Source of the DNA: Arachis hypogaea
Lineage: Eukaryota > Streptophyta > Magnoliopsida > Fabales > Fabaceae
Reading direction: 5' to 3'
NCBI RefSeq assembly: GCF_003086295.3
Contig: NC_092055.1
Coordinates: forward strand, 125,279,484 to 125,343,483
Length of the DNA stretch: 64,000 nucleotides
This document shows positions 35,478-46,487 of this stretch, piece by piece (the stretch's first letter is position 1; the number at the start of each line of letters is the position of its first letter). A program made the translations under genes and the position numbers. The notes under the pieces were generated by a model that had not been told where the DNA came from, searched no databases, and worked only from the letters and a program-made list of their open reading frames with translations.

Positions 35478-37611
35478 GAATCCCCTGATGATGCACAGCA
35501 GAGTCTGCAACTCAAACCTCCTTTGGTGGCAATTAGTAAAATTCCTCCTGACATCAAACCTAAGTTTGGTGTTGGAAATGCATCATCCACCAAGGAGGAG
35601 GTTCCCAAATAGAAGAAAATACCCAGGGGATGGAGAAACAAAAAGATCCCCACTGAAGGTTTCTCCCCAGGAATGAAGGTGGTGTTGACTAAGACTCCAG
35701 CATGGATTTATACAGTAAACAGAATCCTCTCTCTGGAGCATATTGAGCTAATTTATGAAGAAATAGGAAAGAAGTTCAAAGTAAGAGGTGAAGAGCTGAG
35801 CCCCTATGATCCCCCTCCTTAGAGGAGCTGACCATCAAGCTAGTGACGTTAAAGAAGCGCTTGTCGGGAGGCAACCCGATAATTTCGTATCCTTAGTTAT
35901 TTTTTGTAGTAGTAGTTTTCTTACTTATTTGATTTTTATTAATTTTTTACTAATTTTCTGATCATGCAGCTATTTTAGAACAGGAGCCGGAAAAAAAAAG
36001 CACCCGACGCGCAAGCGTCGCTAATGCGTACGCGTCATCTAGGGGTGCGAGAAAAATAAAAAGTTACAGAGAGTTGCGGGTGCACGCGGCTGGCTTCGCG
36101 CGAATTGCACAAAACCTAGGGCACGCGGACGCATGCCTGACGCTTCCGCGTCATTAAAAGAAAATCTCGCGACCCACACGTCCGCGTGCCGTACGCGTAC
36201 GCGTTGCCTGCGCCGCACACCTCCACCAGTTCGCCGCCAGTTTTTTTAATTTTTTTTTAATTCTCTCTCCCAAATCCTAATTCTCTCTTGTTATTTTATC
36301 CTTTTATTCTTATTTCAGTATAATATTTGTTTCTTTTTATTTTCAGTTCTTCTTTGCTTGAGGACAAGCAAACCTTTAAGTTTGGTGTTGACGCTTCGCT
36401 TATAGGGTTTTATGTCTATTCTTATGGTACCAAAGGGAGGCGAATCATCTTCACAAAGGAGCACAACCTAAAGAATAAAACGACCACTCGGATAACTAAG
36501 GTGGTTAAGTTCCTTTCATTTTTTTCCTTCCCGCTTTTATTATGTTATGTTCTGGTTTTCTGCTACTTTATTTTGTTTATTGCATGATCATTTATTAGTA
36601 GATTCATAGGTTCTAGTTTAATTTTCTGTTAAGTGCTTTAATTCTGAAAGATGTCTCATGTATTGCTCACTGAGTTTGAAATCAAAAAGAAAGAAGAACA
36701 GATGTAGTGCATGAGAATTTGAGTTTAATTTTTAGAGTAGTCTCATTTACTTAGATGTGGTGGTACTTTCTGTTTTCTGAATGAATGCTTGAACAGTGCA
36801 TAATTTTGATAGTGAAGTTTATGAATGTTAAAATTGTTGGCTCTTGAAAGAATGATGAAAAAAGAGAAATGTTATTGATAATCTGAAAAATCAAAAAATC
36901 GATTCTTGAAGTAAGAAAAAGCAGTGAAAAACACGAAGCTTGCAAAAAAAATTTATAGAAAAAAAAGAAAAAAAAGAGAAAAGCAAGCAGAAAAAGCCAA
37001 TAACCCTTCAAACTTAAAGGAAAATGGTAAAAAGGATCCAAGGCTTTGAGCATTAATGGATAGGAGGGCCCAAAGGAATAAAATCCTGACCTAAGTGGCT
37101 AAATCAAGCTGTCCCTAACCATGTGCTTGTGGCGTGAAGGTGTCAAGTGAAAAGCTTGAGACTGAGCGGTTAAAGTCGTGATCCAAAGCAAAAAGAGTGT
37201 GCTTAATAACTCTGGGCACCTCTAACTGGGGACTCTAGCAAAGCTGAGTCACAATCTAAAAAGATTCACCCAGTTATCTGTCTGTGGCATTTATGTATCC
37301 GGTGGTAATATTGGAAAACAAAATGCTTAGGGTCACGGCCAAGAATCATAAAGTAGCTGTGTTCAAGAATCAACATACTGAACTAAGAGAATCAATAACA
37401 CTATCTGAATTCTGAGTTCCTATGGATGCCAATCATTCTGAACTTCAAAGGATAAAGTGAGATGCCAAAACTATTCAGGATTGCAGTTGTAAACCCCACT
37501 ATAAGAAGAGACAGGAGCTTAATCGAACTCTCATTCTCATGCAAATTCACATCCTAAGCTTATATTAGTTTTGGTTGCTTGAGGACAAGCAACAATTCAA
37601 GTTTGGTGTTA
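35478..37611 (+). other. 3' internal region without pol, Athila-like element
   Basis: Shortly after the gag-protease remnants comes a stem-loop, TCGGGAGGCAACCCGA (35865-35880). A CpG-rich block follows (36005-36220, GCGTACGCGT variants). Then the motif GCTTGAGGACAAGCAA with AGTTTGGTGTT occurs near 36356-36391 and again at 37577-37610, directly before the 3' LTR. No reverse transcriptase, integrase or envelope-like frame is readable on either strand. Confidence 0.65.
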
Positions 37612-39053
37612 TGATACGTGAGCATCTTTCCTATTTTTTCCTAGTAAATTTGCATGTAATTTGTTGAGTTTAATTAAGAATTAATTATATTTTAGCCACT
37701 ATGGATGCTATTTTGAGTTTTGTGCAATACTGTTTATTTTAGGTAGCATTCAGCTGGATTTGATGGAGTTTCTGCAGCACAAGAATCAAAGGAGATGGCA
37801 GCGAGGAGCGACGCGTACACGTGACTGACGCGTACGCGTGATTTGGAGCGACGCGTGTGCGTGACTGACGCGTACGTGTGATTTGAAGATTTGCAAAGCG
37901 ACGCGTCCGCGTGACCGACGCGTCCGCGTGACTCGCGAAAAAGACCATCGACACGTGCGCGTGACCGACGCGTACGCGTGACATGCGCAACGTGCAAAAA
38001 ATGTAGAAAGACGCTGGGGGAAATTTCTGGGCTGTTTTGACCCAGTTTTCAGCCCAAAAACATAGATTAGAAGCTGCAGAATGGACAAATCAAGTGGTCC
38101 CCACCCATCAGATGAAGACTTGTTAATTAATTCGAATTTAAATTCAAATTTGATTTTTAAATAGGAAAAGATATTATTTTTATTTTAATTTTAGAAATTT
38201 GATTTTTAAATTATTAGGATTAGTTATAAAAGGGGATTCAGATCCATCAAATTGGAACTCAGTACATTTTTACCTGAATCCTTATTTTCTACTTTGAACC
38301 ATGAGCAACTAATCCTCTATTGTTAAGGTTAGGAGCTCTGTCTATTTCTATGGATTGATTTTATTACTTTTTCTATTTTAATTTATGTATGGATTTATAA
38401 TTTAAGAATTATTTTCGCTCTTTATTTTATGAATTTGGGTGGAACGGAAGTATGACCCTCTTTCTATTTGAGTTCTTGTATAACTTGGAAAAGCTCTTTA
38501 CTTGAACAACAGCTTGAAAATATATTCTCCTAAATTTTAATTATCTAGATTTAACAGGATACGTGACATATAATCCTTTTATTTTTAGGTAATCAGAGTT
38601 TTTGTGGCATATAAACTGGAATTTGATCATCACTCTCTAATTGGAATTAATTGACTAAGGAATTGGCTGTTGATGAATTTTAGAGGAGACTAGGAAGGTC
38701 TAAGGAATTAGGATGTAGTCATATATAGTTTGCCATAAATTAAATCCTACATGATTAAAGTAGTTAGTAAGAAAAATAATTCCAGAAAAATAGATAACTC
38801 TGAAGCCTTAACTATCTTCTCCATATTTTCTTCCCAAAGTATTTACTTGCCTTTCTTCAATATTCTTTATATTGTTTAATGTCTTTTATATTGCATCTCA
38901 ACACTATTTTCTGTTATTCTAACTAATCCTATCAAACACTATTGTTTCTTAATCCATCAATCCTCGTGGGATCGACCCTTACTCACGTAAGGTATTACTT
39001 GGTACAACCCGGTGCACTTGCTGGTAAGTTAGTGGGTTACAAATACCGCACCA
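37612..39053 (+). repeat. 3' LTR of the Athila-like element
   Basis: Begins TGATACGTGAGC and ends CCGCACCA before the CACAA duplication. Its CpG module (37807-37985) has one more unit pair than the 5' LTR. TATA box TATAAAAG at 38225-38232. Confidence 0.9.
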
Positions 39054-40192
39054 CACAACTATGATAATTATAATAGATTAATCTCACCTTGTCAACTCTT
39101 AACATCGAAGAATAAGTCAAGTGAGCATAATTGTTCTTAATCCACAAATCCTAACTAACTTACTATTGTCTTAGTAAAAAGCTAGCGTTAGTGGAAATAA
39201 AAACAACTAACAACCCAAGAATCACCACTAAATGTCGGACATTATGACTCTAGTATCCCATATACTCATTTTTCCAAGCCAAGATGTGGAAATCTACTCC
39301 ATATTCAAAATTGGCATTTCAACAAACACATAGTAGATATATTCACAAAACATGGCAAAATTACAAAAATACTAAAAATTATGAACAACCAATAAACAAA
39401 ATCAACAATGGTAACTCAGCAAACATATAATACCAACTAAATATCAAATTCATTAACTAGAACTTAAAATTGCAAAAGTATATATGTATTGATAAAGTGA
39501 ATTAAAATATAAGAAAGTGTAGAACAAGTAGAGTAATTAAAGAGAAAATTAAGAAATACTTACAATAGAAACACACTATAATCCAAGATCAAAAATGAAA
39601 AATATAAACTTGTAGTATAAACGCTACTTAAGCCTAAGAAACTTGAGAGAAAATCTAAGAAAAACTAAACTAAAAGCTACCTAAAACTATCTAAAAATAT
39701 GTCTAAGTGTATTATGTCTCTTCTCCCCTTGCTAGCCCTTCCATATATGCTTTAGACCAAGTAGAAATGGGCCTGAAAGCCTCCAAAATCGCGAGCCACG
39801 TGACTTTTTAATGAAATCACGTGCTGGGACTTATGCGTACGCACATTTGCTGATTTTCATCTCGTGCGTACACATGGGAGGTTGTGCGTATGCACACTCT
39901 GGAAAGCTCTTCTCCTTTGTTTCTTCATATTTTCTCCCAATTGCATGCTTCTCTTCCACTCTTATCAAGTCATTCCTACCTATTACACCTGAAATCACTC
40001 ATAAAAAATATCAAGGCGTCGAATGGAATGAAAGTAGAATAAAATTGGTTAAATTAAGCATAAAATAGCATGTTTTCACAATTAGACATCATTTAGAGAG
40101 AAAACACAAAAGTATGGTATTTAAATGAATAAATGTGGATTTATATGATGAAATTCACTCAATTTAATCCAAAATTTATCATCCAATATGGA

Positions 40193-41556
40193 TTTATCAG
40201 AAGAAAAATAACCTCCATATTGATAGTGCTTCCAGGATTACTCCGATGCAGGTCTAGCATATAATCCCTCAACTTTCTATACTGAGCCTTCTTGTTACCA
40301 AGTACAGTCTCCCTGGTAGCCTTAAGAGCTCTAGTTATCATTTTTAGGATGTTCCCAAACATTCAGATCCTATTTCAATTGTTCTATGGTCTCTCTTGGA
40401 CTCAAACGAGGTTGAGTTGCTAGGCATTTAACCAACTTGTCAGTCATCCACACCCTATCAACCAAACTTCTCCCATAATTCCTCCTACAAGTATGCTTGT
40501 CATGGAATGTCTTAACCTCAAACGACAATGTAGTAGAATTCTTAGCAACGTATATCAACCAAGGACATGTTTCTTCCGCACACCTAGCTCTAACCCTCTC
40601 TTTTTATTTTTAATATACATGCAGTTCCTACCTTCCCATACAAAAACATCCTTCAAAGTCATTTTAAACCTTTCCATTGTTGCAAATTGCATTCTCAACT
40701 CAAACCTGACATTGCTATATTTATTGTCCTCATTGAAATCAGGACCTGCAACAACGTTTTCATCCTCTGATGAGACAGGAGTATCAAACTCTTCAGAGGC
40801 ATAATCATAAATAATTTTCTCTTCAGACTCACTTCGAACATTTGGGTTTCTGGCACCTACTCTTATTGGGCCACTATTTAAGCCCATATCCTCACCAGCC
40901 ACCACTGGAGCATGAGGCCCAACTTCTGCACTAGGTCCGACTCCACTTGCACCTCACCCACTAAGTCTTGAACCGTTATTCCCTGAATTCTTTGTAGCTG
41001 ACCCAATCGTCCATACTCCACTCTCCATAGCCTTTCTTAAAACATGTCTCTTTCTCCTCTTTCCAACCTTCTTTGAGGATTTCTGTGATGGCTTCTTTGG
41101 TGTAATAAGTTTTTTCTTTCCCTTTCTAGCCTCTCTTGATGATTCTGAATTACTGCTCTCACTCTCATAACCAGGTGGAGTTGGCTTGTATGCTTCATCC
41201 TTTGGACTTTCATAGCTATCATGTGAAGAAGAAGAAGAAGAAGAAGAATCTGTCTCTATAATCACAGGTTCTTTACTAGTAGGATGCTCAAAAAATACAT
41301 AAAACTCCTTTCGGTGATCATTATTAAGGGTGCAATCACACATGTCGTTAATCTCCTTATCACACTTCAGAATATGCAATCCAAACTCCATGTTAGAGTA
41401 ATTAGAGTCCAACCAATATATTGTCTTGTACTCCAAATACCCTAAGCTCTTAAGCAATTCTTCCAAGTCTTTCTTATTCACAAAATCTACATCCATGGGA
41501 GGAAATCTTGTCACATTTCCATCTCTGTAATGTAAAATACCACTTCCATCTATAAT
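40193..41556 (-). pseudogene. mudrA-like MULE transposase, N-terminal half
   Basis: Continues from the first exon fragment at 62531-62576 after removal of the Tat-like insertion. The reading IIDGSGILHYRDGN, VDFVNKKDLEELLKSLGY and HILKCDKEINDMCDC is the mudrA N-terminal region. A Ser-rich acidic tract (eight Ser near 41235-41255) and a basic segment follow. Then the MuDR DNA-binding-like part: FELRMQFATMERFKMTLKDV, TLSFEVKTFHDKHTC and NPGSTINMEV. Lesions are a TGA near 40953, a one-base deletion near 40600, a TAG at 40370-40372, and a further frameshift just after it. The gene continues left of the solo LTR at 30655. Confidence 0.82.
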
Positions 41557-41561
41557 AAATC

Positions 41562-42070
41562 TGTTCCGAGGGTTACCTGAAACTGTAGGTCGATCTCGGA
41601 CGAGATCTTCTGTACTGGTCGGGGATGACTTGTCTGACTTGTGGGACTTGCTGCACTGCTGATCCTTGGTCACCGGAGGGTGGGGGGTACCTGCAAGAGA
41701 CTCCGATGCTTAAGTTAGCATGGGTATTAAATAGGTTTTTAGTAGAACCAGAGTATGAGTTATACCTGGGTGCTCCAGTGTATTTATAATGGTTGTAGAG
41801 TAACCTTTTTAGATAAGATAAGTTAGTTATCTTATCTTATCTTATCTTTGAGTTGAGGCCAGCTTATCTTTTAAGGGAACCACCCTTATCTCTATAGGCT
41901 TGGACTGCCTTTGGATTTGGGTCGTGTTCCTCTTATTTGGGCCCCTTACTGGGCTTTTCTGTCGATTCGACCGACCTCTTTGAGAAGAGGTCGGATAGCC
42001 TGACCTGAAGAGGTCGGTCGCTTTATTACTGAACATCCCGGATCGGATAGCTCGACCCAGGGTATGAACA
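41562..42070 (-). repeat. 3' LTR of the outer Tat-like element
   Basis: 509 bp; about 33 bp shorter than its partner because of a deletion near 41630. A TATA box on the minus strand lies at 41781-41788 (TATAAATA). A GATAAG inverted repeat lies at 41811-41837. Confidence 0.93.
41811..41837. promoter_or_regulatory. GATAAG palindrome upstream of the LTR TATA box
   Basis: AGATAAGATAA and its exact complement flank GTTAG, with two to three more GATAAG copies beside it. GATAAG is the I-box core bound by plant GATA factors. It occurs 20-30 bp upstream of the TATA box on the coding strand and is kept in all four LTRs of the two elements (also near 51197, 60978 and 62266). Confidence 0.6.
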
Positions 42071-43224
42071 GTGCCCCTGCTTGAGCTCGATCTTCTGCTT
42101 TGAGGTCGAATCTTTGACTTTGATCTTTCTCTAGTGAAGCCGAACTCGAGCATTTTGTCGATTCCTTTCTTTGTAGAGCCTTTTTGAATGTGGAACGTTT
42201 TCCTCTAAAAGCGCGCGCTTTTTATATCAGCGCTCTGTTCTTGGGAACGTGTGAGGGTTTAATACCTTCATTAATTGGTATTAATTGCTCCGTTTCCCTT
42301 GGCTTTTATTTTGAATTTCGGAATCAGAAACGGTTTCTCTCCTTTATTTTTCTTTGTAACTTCTCCCTTCGTTCTCTCGCTTTCTGTTTTTCACCTATAG
42401 CTTGCCTTTTCTTGCGTTGCGGCGTCATTCAGCAATCTGGCGATTCCGTTTTTCCATCTTTAACTCTTCTGAAACTTTTCGCTTTTTTCCAGGTTAGTTC
42501 CATTTACAGTTTCTTCACTTTTTTCGTTGCCTTGTCTTTGGTTTTCTTTGATATTTGACTACATGTCGAAAAAAGCTTGAACCTTTTTATAATCTTGTGT
42601 TTGCTCATCACTGTAATGTGTTTTTTCTTTTTCGTTTTTATGCATATTCCTGGTATTTCTTGTTTGAGGCTTCCTAGGGCTTTGCATGTTCTACTGTCGC
42701 TTCTGGCTGTTTATTTCGAAAAAACTGTATCTTGCTCATAATTTCAAAAGATTGCCCCTTGACTTCTGCTCTGTTTTGGTGGCTTTCCTTGTTGCTGTAT
42801 CTTTGTAGGAGATAACGATACCCATAATTTAATTTTCGCCTTTTGTTTGGAGTGCGTTTTCTTGACTTCCTTTTAATGCTTTTGTTGCTTATTCTGTCTG
42901 AAACTGTGAATTTTGGGAGGTAATTATTTTGATGATTTTTGATTTGTAACTTGTGGCTTTTCTTCTCGGAGTGTTATCTTCTTGTCAGGACGTGTAGAGA
43001 TGTAAAGATGTAAAATTGTAGGTTTCCTTGAGTCCTCGCTCCTTAACTTGCCCCCAAAAGGATGCCCCTGGATCTTTAGTGTAGGTCTCGGGGGTTTTCT
43101 TTTGTTTGTATTGCTCCGTGTCGCGCTTGTCTGAGCTGTTCTGAGATGTTTTATTTTTTATCCGAGATGTTTTTGGGTTAGTAATCTGTTTTCTTTTCTT
43201 CTTACTGTAGGACTAGTTGACCTC
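42071..43224 (+). other. Leader of the extra plus-strand gene, with a probable 5' intron (outer copy)
   Basis: A purine-rich tract on the minus strand (AGCAGGGGCAC next to the LTR) suits the polypurine tract. Reading the plus strand, a pyrimidine-rich leader contains TTTTCCAG/GTTAGT at 42492/42493 and TTACTGTAG ending at 43210, fourteen bases before the ATG. The inner element keeps the same two sites (51894/51895 and 52443), so a 5'-UTR intron is likely. Confidence 0.55.
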
Positions 43225-45133
43225 ATGTCTTCTTGCAAGAACATTATTGAGACATCTTCCCAGGTCCCTAAGGACATGGCTGATTGGGTGGATTCAATGG
43301 TTCTTTTGTGTGTTTCTTTGGTTGATTCTGAATTTTGTTAGCAGCTTAGGCAATTTCATAGGGTTTGTAGTAGTGCTGGTGTGTACCTCCCACTTCTGAA
43401 GAGAGAGTTTGTTTCTCTACCTGGGTTGCTGGAGATCGCCCTTTTTTCTATGCTTATGATTTCTTTTTTGGCTCGATGAGTATCACCCTTCCTTTTACTG
43501 ATTTTGAGACCGACCTGTTATGGTCCTGTAATGTTGCTCCTTCCCAACTTCACCTAAATTCCTGGGGTTTCATAAAAATCTTTCAATTGTTGTGTCATGG
43601 ATTCGGTATTCCTGCCTCGCAATCTCTTTTCTTCTATCTCTTTGTTATGACGAAGCCTGGGGTAGTAAAGAAAAAAGCTGCTTGGGTTTCTTTCCGAGCT
43701 TCCCAGGGAAAGAAGGTATTCTCCATGTTTGATGAATCTTTCCGTGATTTTAAAAATTACTTTTTTAAAGTCCGAGCTGTTGAAGGAGCTCGGCCGTTTT
43801 TTCTGGATGAAAATGACGAGCCCGCCTTTCCCTTGGAATGGCAAAAGGACGTGAGGGTATCTAGATATTCATGGGAAATGTTGGATGAGGCTGAGCAAGC
43901 TTTTGTGACTGTTCTAGAAGAGACCTGGGGTCAGCCTCCCCACCTTGACACAAAGAAATTTTTAACCAATCCCTCTCTCCTCCAAACTGAGCTGGGTAGT
44001 TAATCTTTTGATTTTCCTCTTTTGTCTGCTCCTATATTGTTTGCAAGCTCTTTTCTGATTTGTTAATTGATTCTTTACTGTTGTGCTTTGCTTGCAGAGA
44101 TGATTAAGGATAATGGATCTTTGAAGGCCTTCAAGAGGGCGAGGGAAGCTACCGCAGCCAAAAACGTCTCGGCCAAGGTAGCCGGAGAGGGATCATCCCA
44201 GGCTCAATCGAAGCCAGCCGTTCCGAGCTCACCTGGGGCGAGGAAGGTAATCCCGACTTCCCGGGTTTGTTTGATTGATCCTCCCCAAGCCTTTGTTTCT
44301 ACTTCTGGTGCTCCTCCCAACAAAAATAAAAAACCATTGAGCCTTTCAACCTTGATGCCCCAGATTTTGACGCGGTCGAGTTCGTAGATCAACAGATCGG
44401 TCCTTACGGTGTCCTCCCTATGGATGATGTATCGCTCCTTCGCCATTTGGACTTTATAACTCGGAGTAGTGTTAAGATGGCGCACATGGGGGCTGCCTTG
44501 TACCGAACTGTCCAAAATCTTCCTCTTCATGCCACCAAAGCATTCATAGAGGAGGCTAAACAGGAGTTTGATCGGATGAAGGGCTTGAAGGAGGGGCTCG
44601 AAGTGAAAGTGACACAACTGGAGAAGGAGTTGGAGAACGAGAAGGCTAGCTCCCTTGCCTTGGCGGCTTCTGTGAGGTTGGCCGAGGACACGGCATTGAG
44701 GCATAAAGACAGCTATGTTACATCCTATCGGGAGGTAATGCGTCTGAGGAAGGAGTTGGAGTCTGCCCGAGCTGATTATTCCGAGCTCCAAGGTCACCTT
44801 GTCGGCCGCGTGAATGCTGCTTATGAGAACCTGAAGGAGCAGGTTCAAATTCTGGCTCCCGAGGTCGATCTTTCTCTCTTTAGCCTAGATAATGTTGTGA
44901 GGGAAGGTAAGATTGTCCCTGACGACTCAGATGATGATGATGTCGAACCTCCCCCTGCGCCTGCCGCCAAAGTGTCAGCTTCTTCAGCTCCTTCAGCTGA
45001 TGTCGGTCATCCCGTACCTGATCCGGACTGTCAAATCCTGAATCGAGATGATGGGACCGTGGATGCTGTGCCCATTCAGACTCGCCCTCCTTCTCCCCGT
45101 GCTAATGCTACTGGGAAGGCTTCTGATGTTTAA
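43225..45133 (+). pseudogene. Extra antisense gene of the outer Tat-like element
   Basis: Begins MSSCKNIIETSSQVPKDMADW. After a frame change near 43390 comes the best conserved block: DRPFFYAYDFFF, ITLPFTDFETDLLWSCNVAP, NSWGFIKIFQLLCHGFGIP and ENDEPAFPLEWQKDVRVSRY. This matches the protein family usually labelled 'putative plant transposon / gypsy-type transposase', known as an extra ORF in Tat-lineage elements. An intron (donor CTGG/GTAGTT near 43997, acceptor TTGCAG at 44098) leads to a second exon with a coiled coil (about 44560-44860) and an acidic DSDDDDVEPPP tail. Breaks: TAG at 43338-43340, a frameshift near 43390, and another near 44375. Function unknown. It is opposite in strand to gag-pol. 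Confidence 0.75.
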
Positions 45134-45419
45134 CTGGACTTTTTATCTTGGTTGTGTAGATAGCCCGGCCTGTGGGCTTTTAAACTCTTTATTTTGTAAA
45201 TTGTATTTTGCTGACTGTTGATACTTGTTTAGGTACTTGTCTAGCAACTTTAGGCTAAAAAACAAAAAACAGCTTCCAAGTTCATGGGGCTGATTTGGGT
45301 AGCCCTTTTGAATTTGTTTTTATCACAACTTCACACCTTTAGTATCATGTCGATCTTTATCTCATCTAGGCACTTTTTCTAGGCCTTTGGTAGTTCTTGG
45401 GGTCTTGTTGCTCGATCTC

Positions 45420-46170
45420 TTTGAGTGACTTTTGTGCTTTTGGCTTTGATTCCTTTTTTGAGGCAAAAATCCTATTATTTTGGACCTTTTGTGAGGTCTC
45501 TGGCAAGTGTTACTTTTTGTAGCCTTTGTACTTTATGTGGATCGACTTCGTCGTGTCGGGCCCTTCTAAGTTACCTTTGTAATCCTCTTTTTTGGATTTT
45601 GTTCCGGTCCCTTTCAGGGATTACGTTTATAACTTTTATGTTTTGGGCCGACTTTGTCATGTTGGATTAAGTTATTTTGTAATCCTCTTTCTTGGACTTT
45701 GTTCGAGTCTCTTTCAGGGATTACTTCTATAACTTTATGTTTTGGGCCGACTTCGTCATGTCGGATCAAGTTATTTGGTAATCCTCTTTCTTGGACTTTG
45801 TTCAAGTCTCTTTCAGGGATTACTTCTATAACTTTATGCTTTGGGCCGACTTCGTCATGTCGGGCCCTTTCAAGTTACTTTTGTAATCCTCTTTCTTGGA
45901 CCTTGTTCAGGTCTCTTTCAGGGATTACTTTTATAACTTTGCGTTTTGGGCCGACTTCGTCATGTCGAGCCCTTCTAAGTTAAAGTAATCCTCTTTTATA
46001 GGGTTGACCAGACCTCTTTCCAGGGTTTACTTATAACTTGGTTTGACTTGGTCCGACTTCTTAACGTCGGCTAGTCTTTTTAAGTTATTATTTAGCAATC
46101 CATCAGGACCTCGTCAGGTCCTTTCTCCGGATCACTTTCGATAACTTCTTGCATTATTCTGTTTTCATCT
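45420..46170. repeat. Tandem hairpin-forming repeat array, outer copy
   Basis: About seven units of roughly 100 bp. Most begin AAGTTAT and contain GTAATCC...GGGATTAC and a closing ATAACTT, so each can fold on itself. A second small hairpin CCGAC...GTCGG separates units. It lies between the convergent 3' ends of the extra gene (+) and pol (-). Details of the covarying stems are given in the findings. Confidence 0.88.
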
Positions 46171-46409
46171 TTGCCGATTTGTAGGAAGTGGATTAAATCC
46201 TCGTTTAGTCGACCTTTAGATGAATTTGGTTTTCATCTTTGTTGGTTTTTATCGTGATTGTGCGGTGAATTTATTTTTCACTTTCTGCCAATCTGTCGCT
46301 TTATAATCGGACGATGAATGTTTTAGATTAATGCGTCTTGAAAACTTTGTAGAACGTCTAATATATTTTATTTAAAATAAAATAAAAATATGTACATATA
46401 GAGTTTTCT
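46171..46409. other. Noncoding spacer downstream of pol (outer copy)
   Basis: AT-rich, with short fragments resembling the array above. It shows no coding signal and is matched by 55181-55440 in the inner element. Confidence 0.5.
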
Positions 46410-46478
46410 GGATCTCAACTTGGTGCCTCATTAAAAAACCTTTTTCAGGAAAAAGAGTGCATCCTATGTTGAGATCTT
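46410..46478 (-). promoter_or_regulatory. Stem-loop just downstream of the pol stop codon (outer copy)
   Basis: GATCTCAAC at the left and its exact complement GTTGAGATC at the right close a 50-base loop. The loop holds a conserved block (GGTGCCTCATTAAAAAACC) and a small internal hairpin (CTTTTTCAGGAAAAAG). A related block follows pol in the inner copy at 55448-55512. Confidence 0.6.
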
Positions 46479-46487
46479 TTACTTTCT

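Larger units (their letters stand above)
31069..39053 (+). mobile_element. Non-autonomous Athila-like Ty3/gypsy retrotransposon
   Basis: Flanked by CACAA at 31064-31068 and 39054-39058. It has LTRs of about 1.40 and 1.44 kb, a primer-binding site and a gag-protease frame, but no reverse transcriptase, RNase H or integrase anywhere between the LTRs. The Athila assignment rests on the gag pattern (EDPNQFISDFLQICDTVK, EAWERYKLLTRQCPPDMFSK) and the primer site. The two LTRs differ at scattered points and by an extra CpG-rich unit in the 3' copy. It must have relied on enzymes of another element. Confidence 0.9.
30664..40184 (-). mobile_element. Solo LTR in mudrA, itself split by an Athila-like element
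   Basis: Two flanks (30664-31063 and 39059-40184, about 1.53 kb together) form one LTR on the minus strand. It runs from TGATAAATTTTGG to GGCACTCATCA and has blocks shared with the solo LTR at 3254-4832. The 8-bp word AATATGGA occurs on both sides (30656-30663 and 40185-40192), but three extra bases separate it from the expected TG...CA ends. The exact termini and duplication length are therefore uncertain. The mudrA reading resumes across the insertion (…LINPY to SPPLFKK), which supports the call. A CpG-rich GCGTACGCAC block lies at 39829-39897. Confidence 0.7.

Noticed and set aside
41572..41673. N-terminal extension of the mudrA-like frame (MTKDQQCSKSHKSDK...)
   Set aside because: These codons are read from the Tat-like LTR; the true mudrA start is at 62576 across the insertion.
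44204..44848. 214-codon minus-strand open frame
   Set aside because: It is the antisense shadow of the extra gene's coiled-coil exon; no family features, and the homologous region is deleted in the inner copy.
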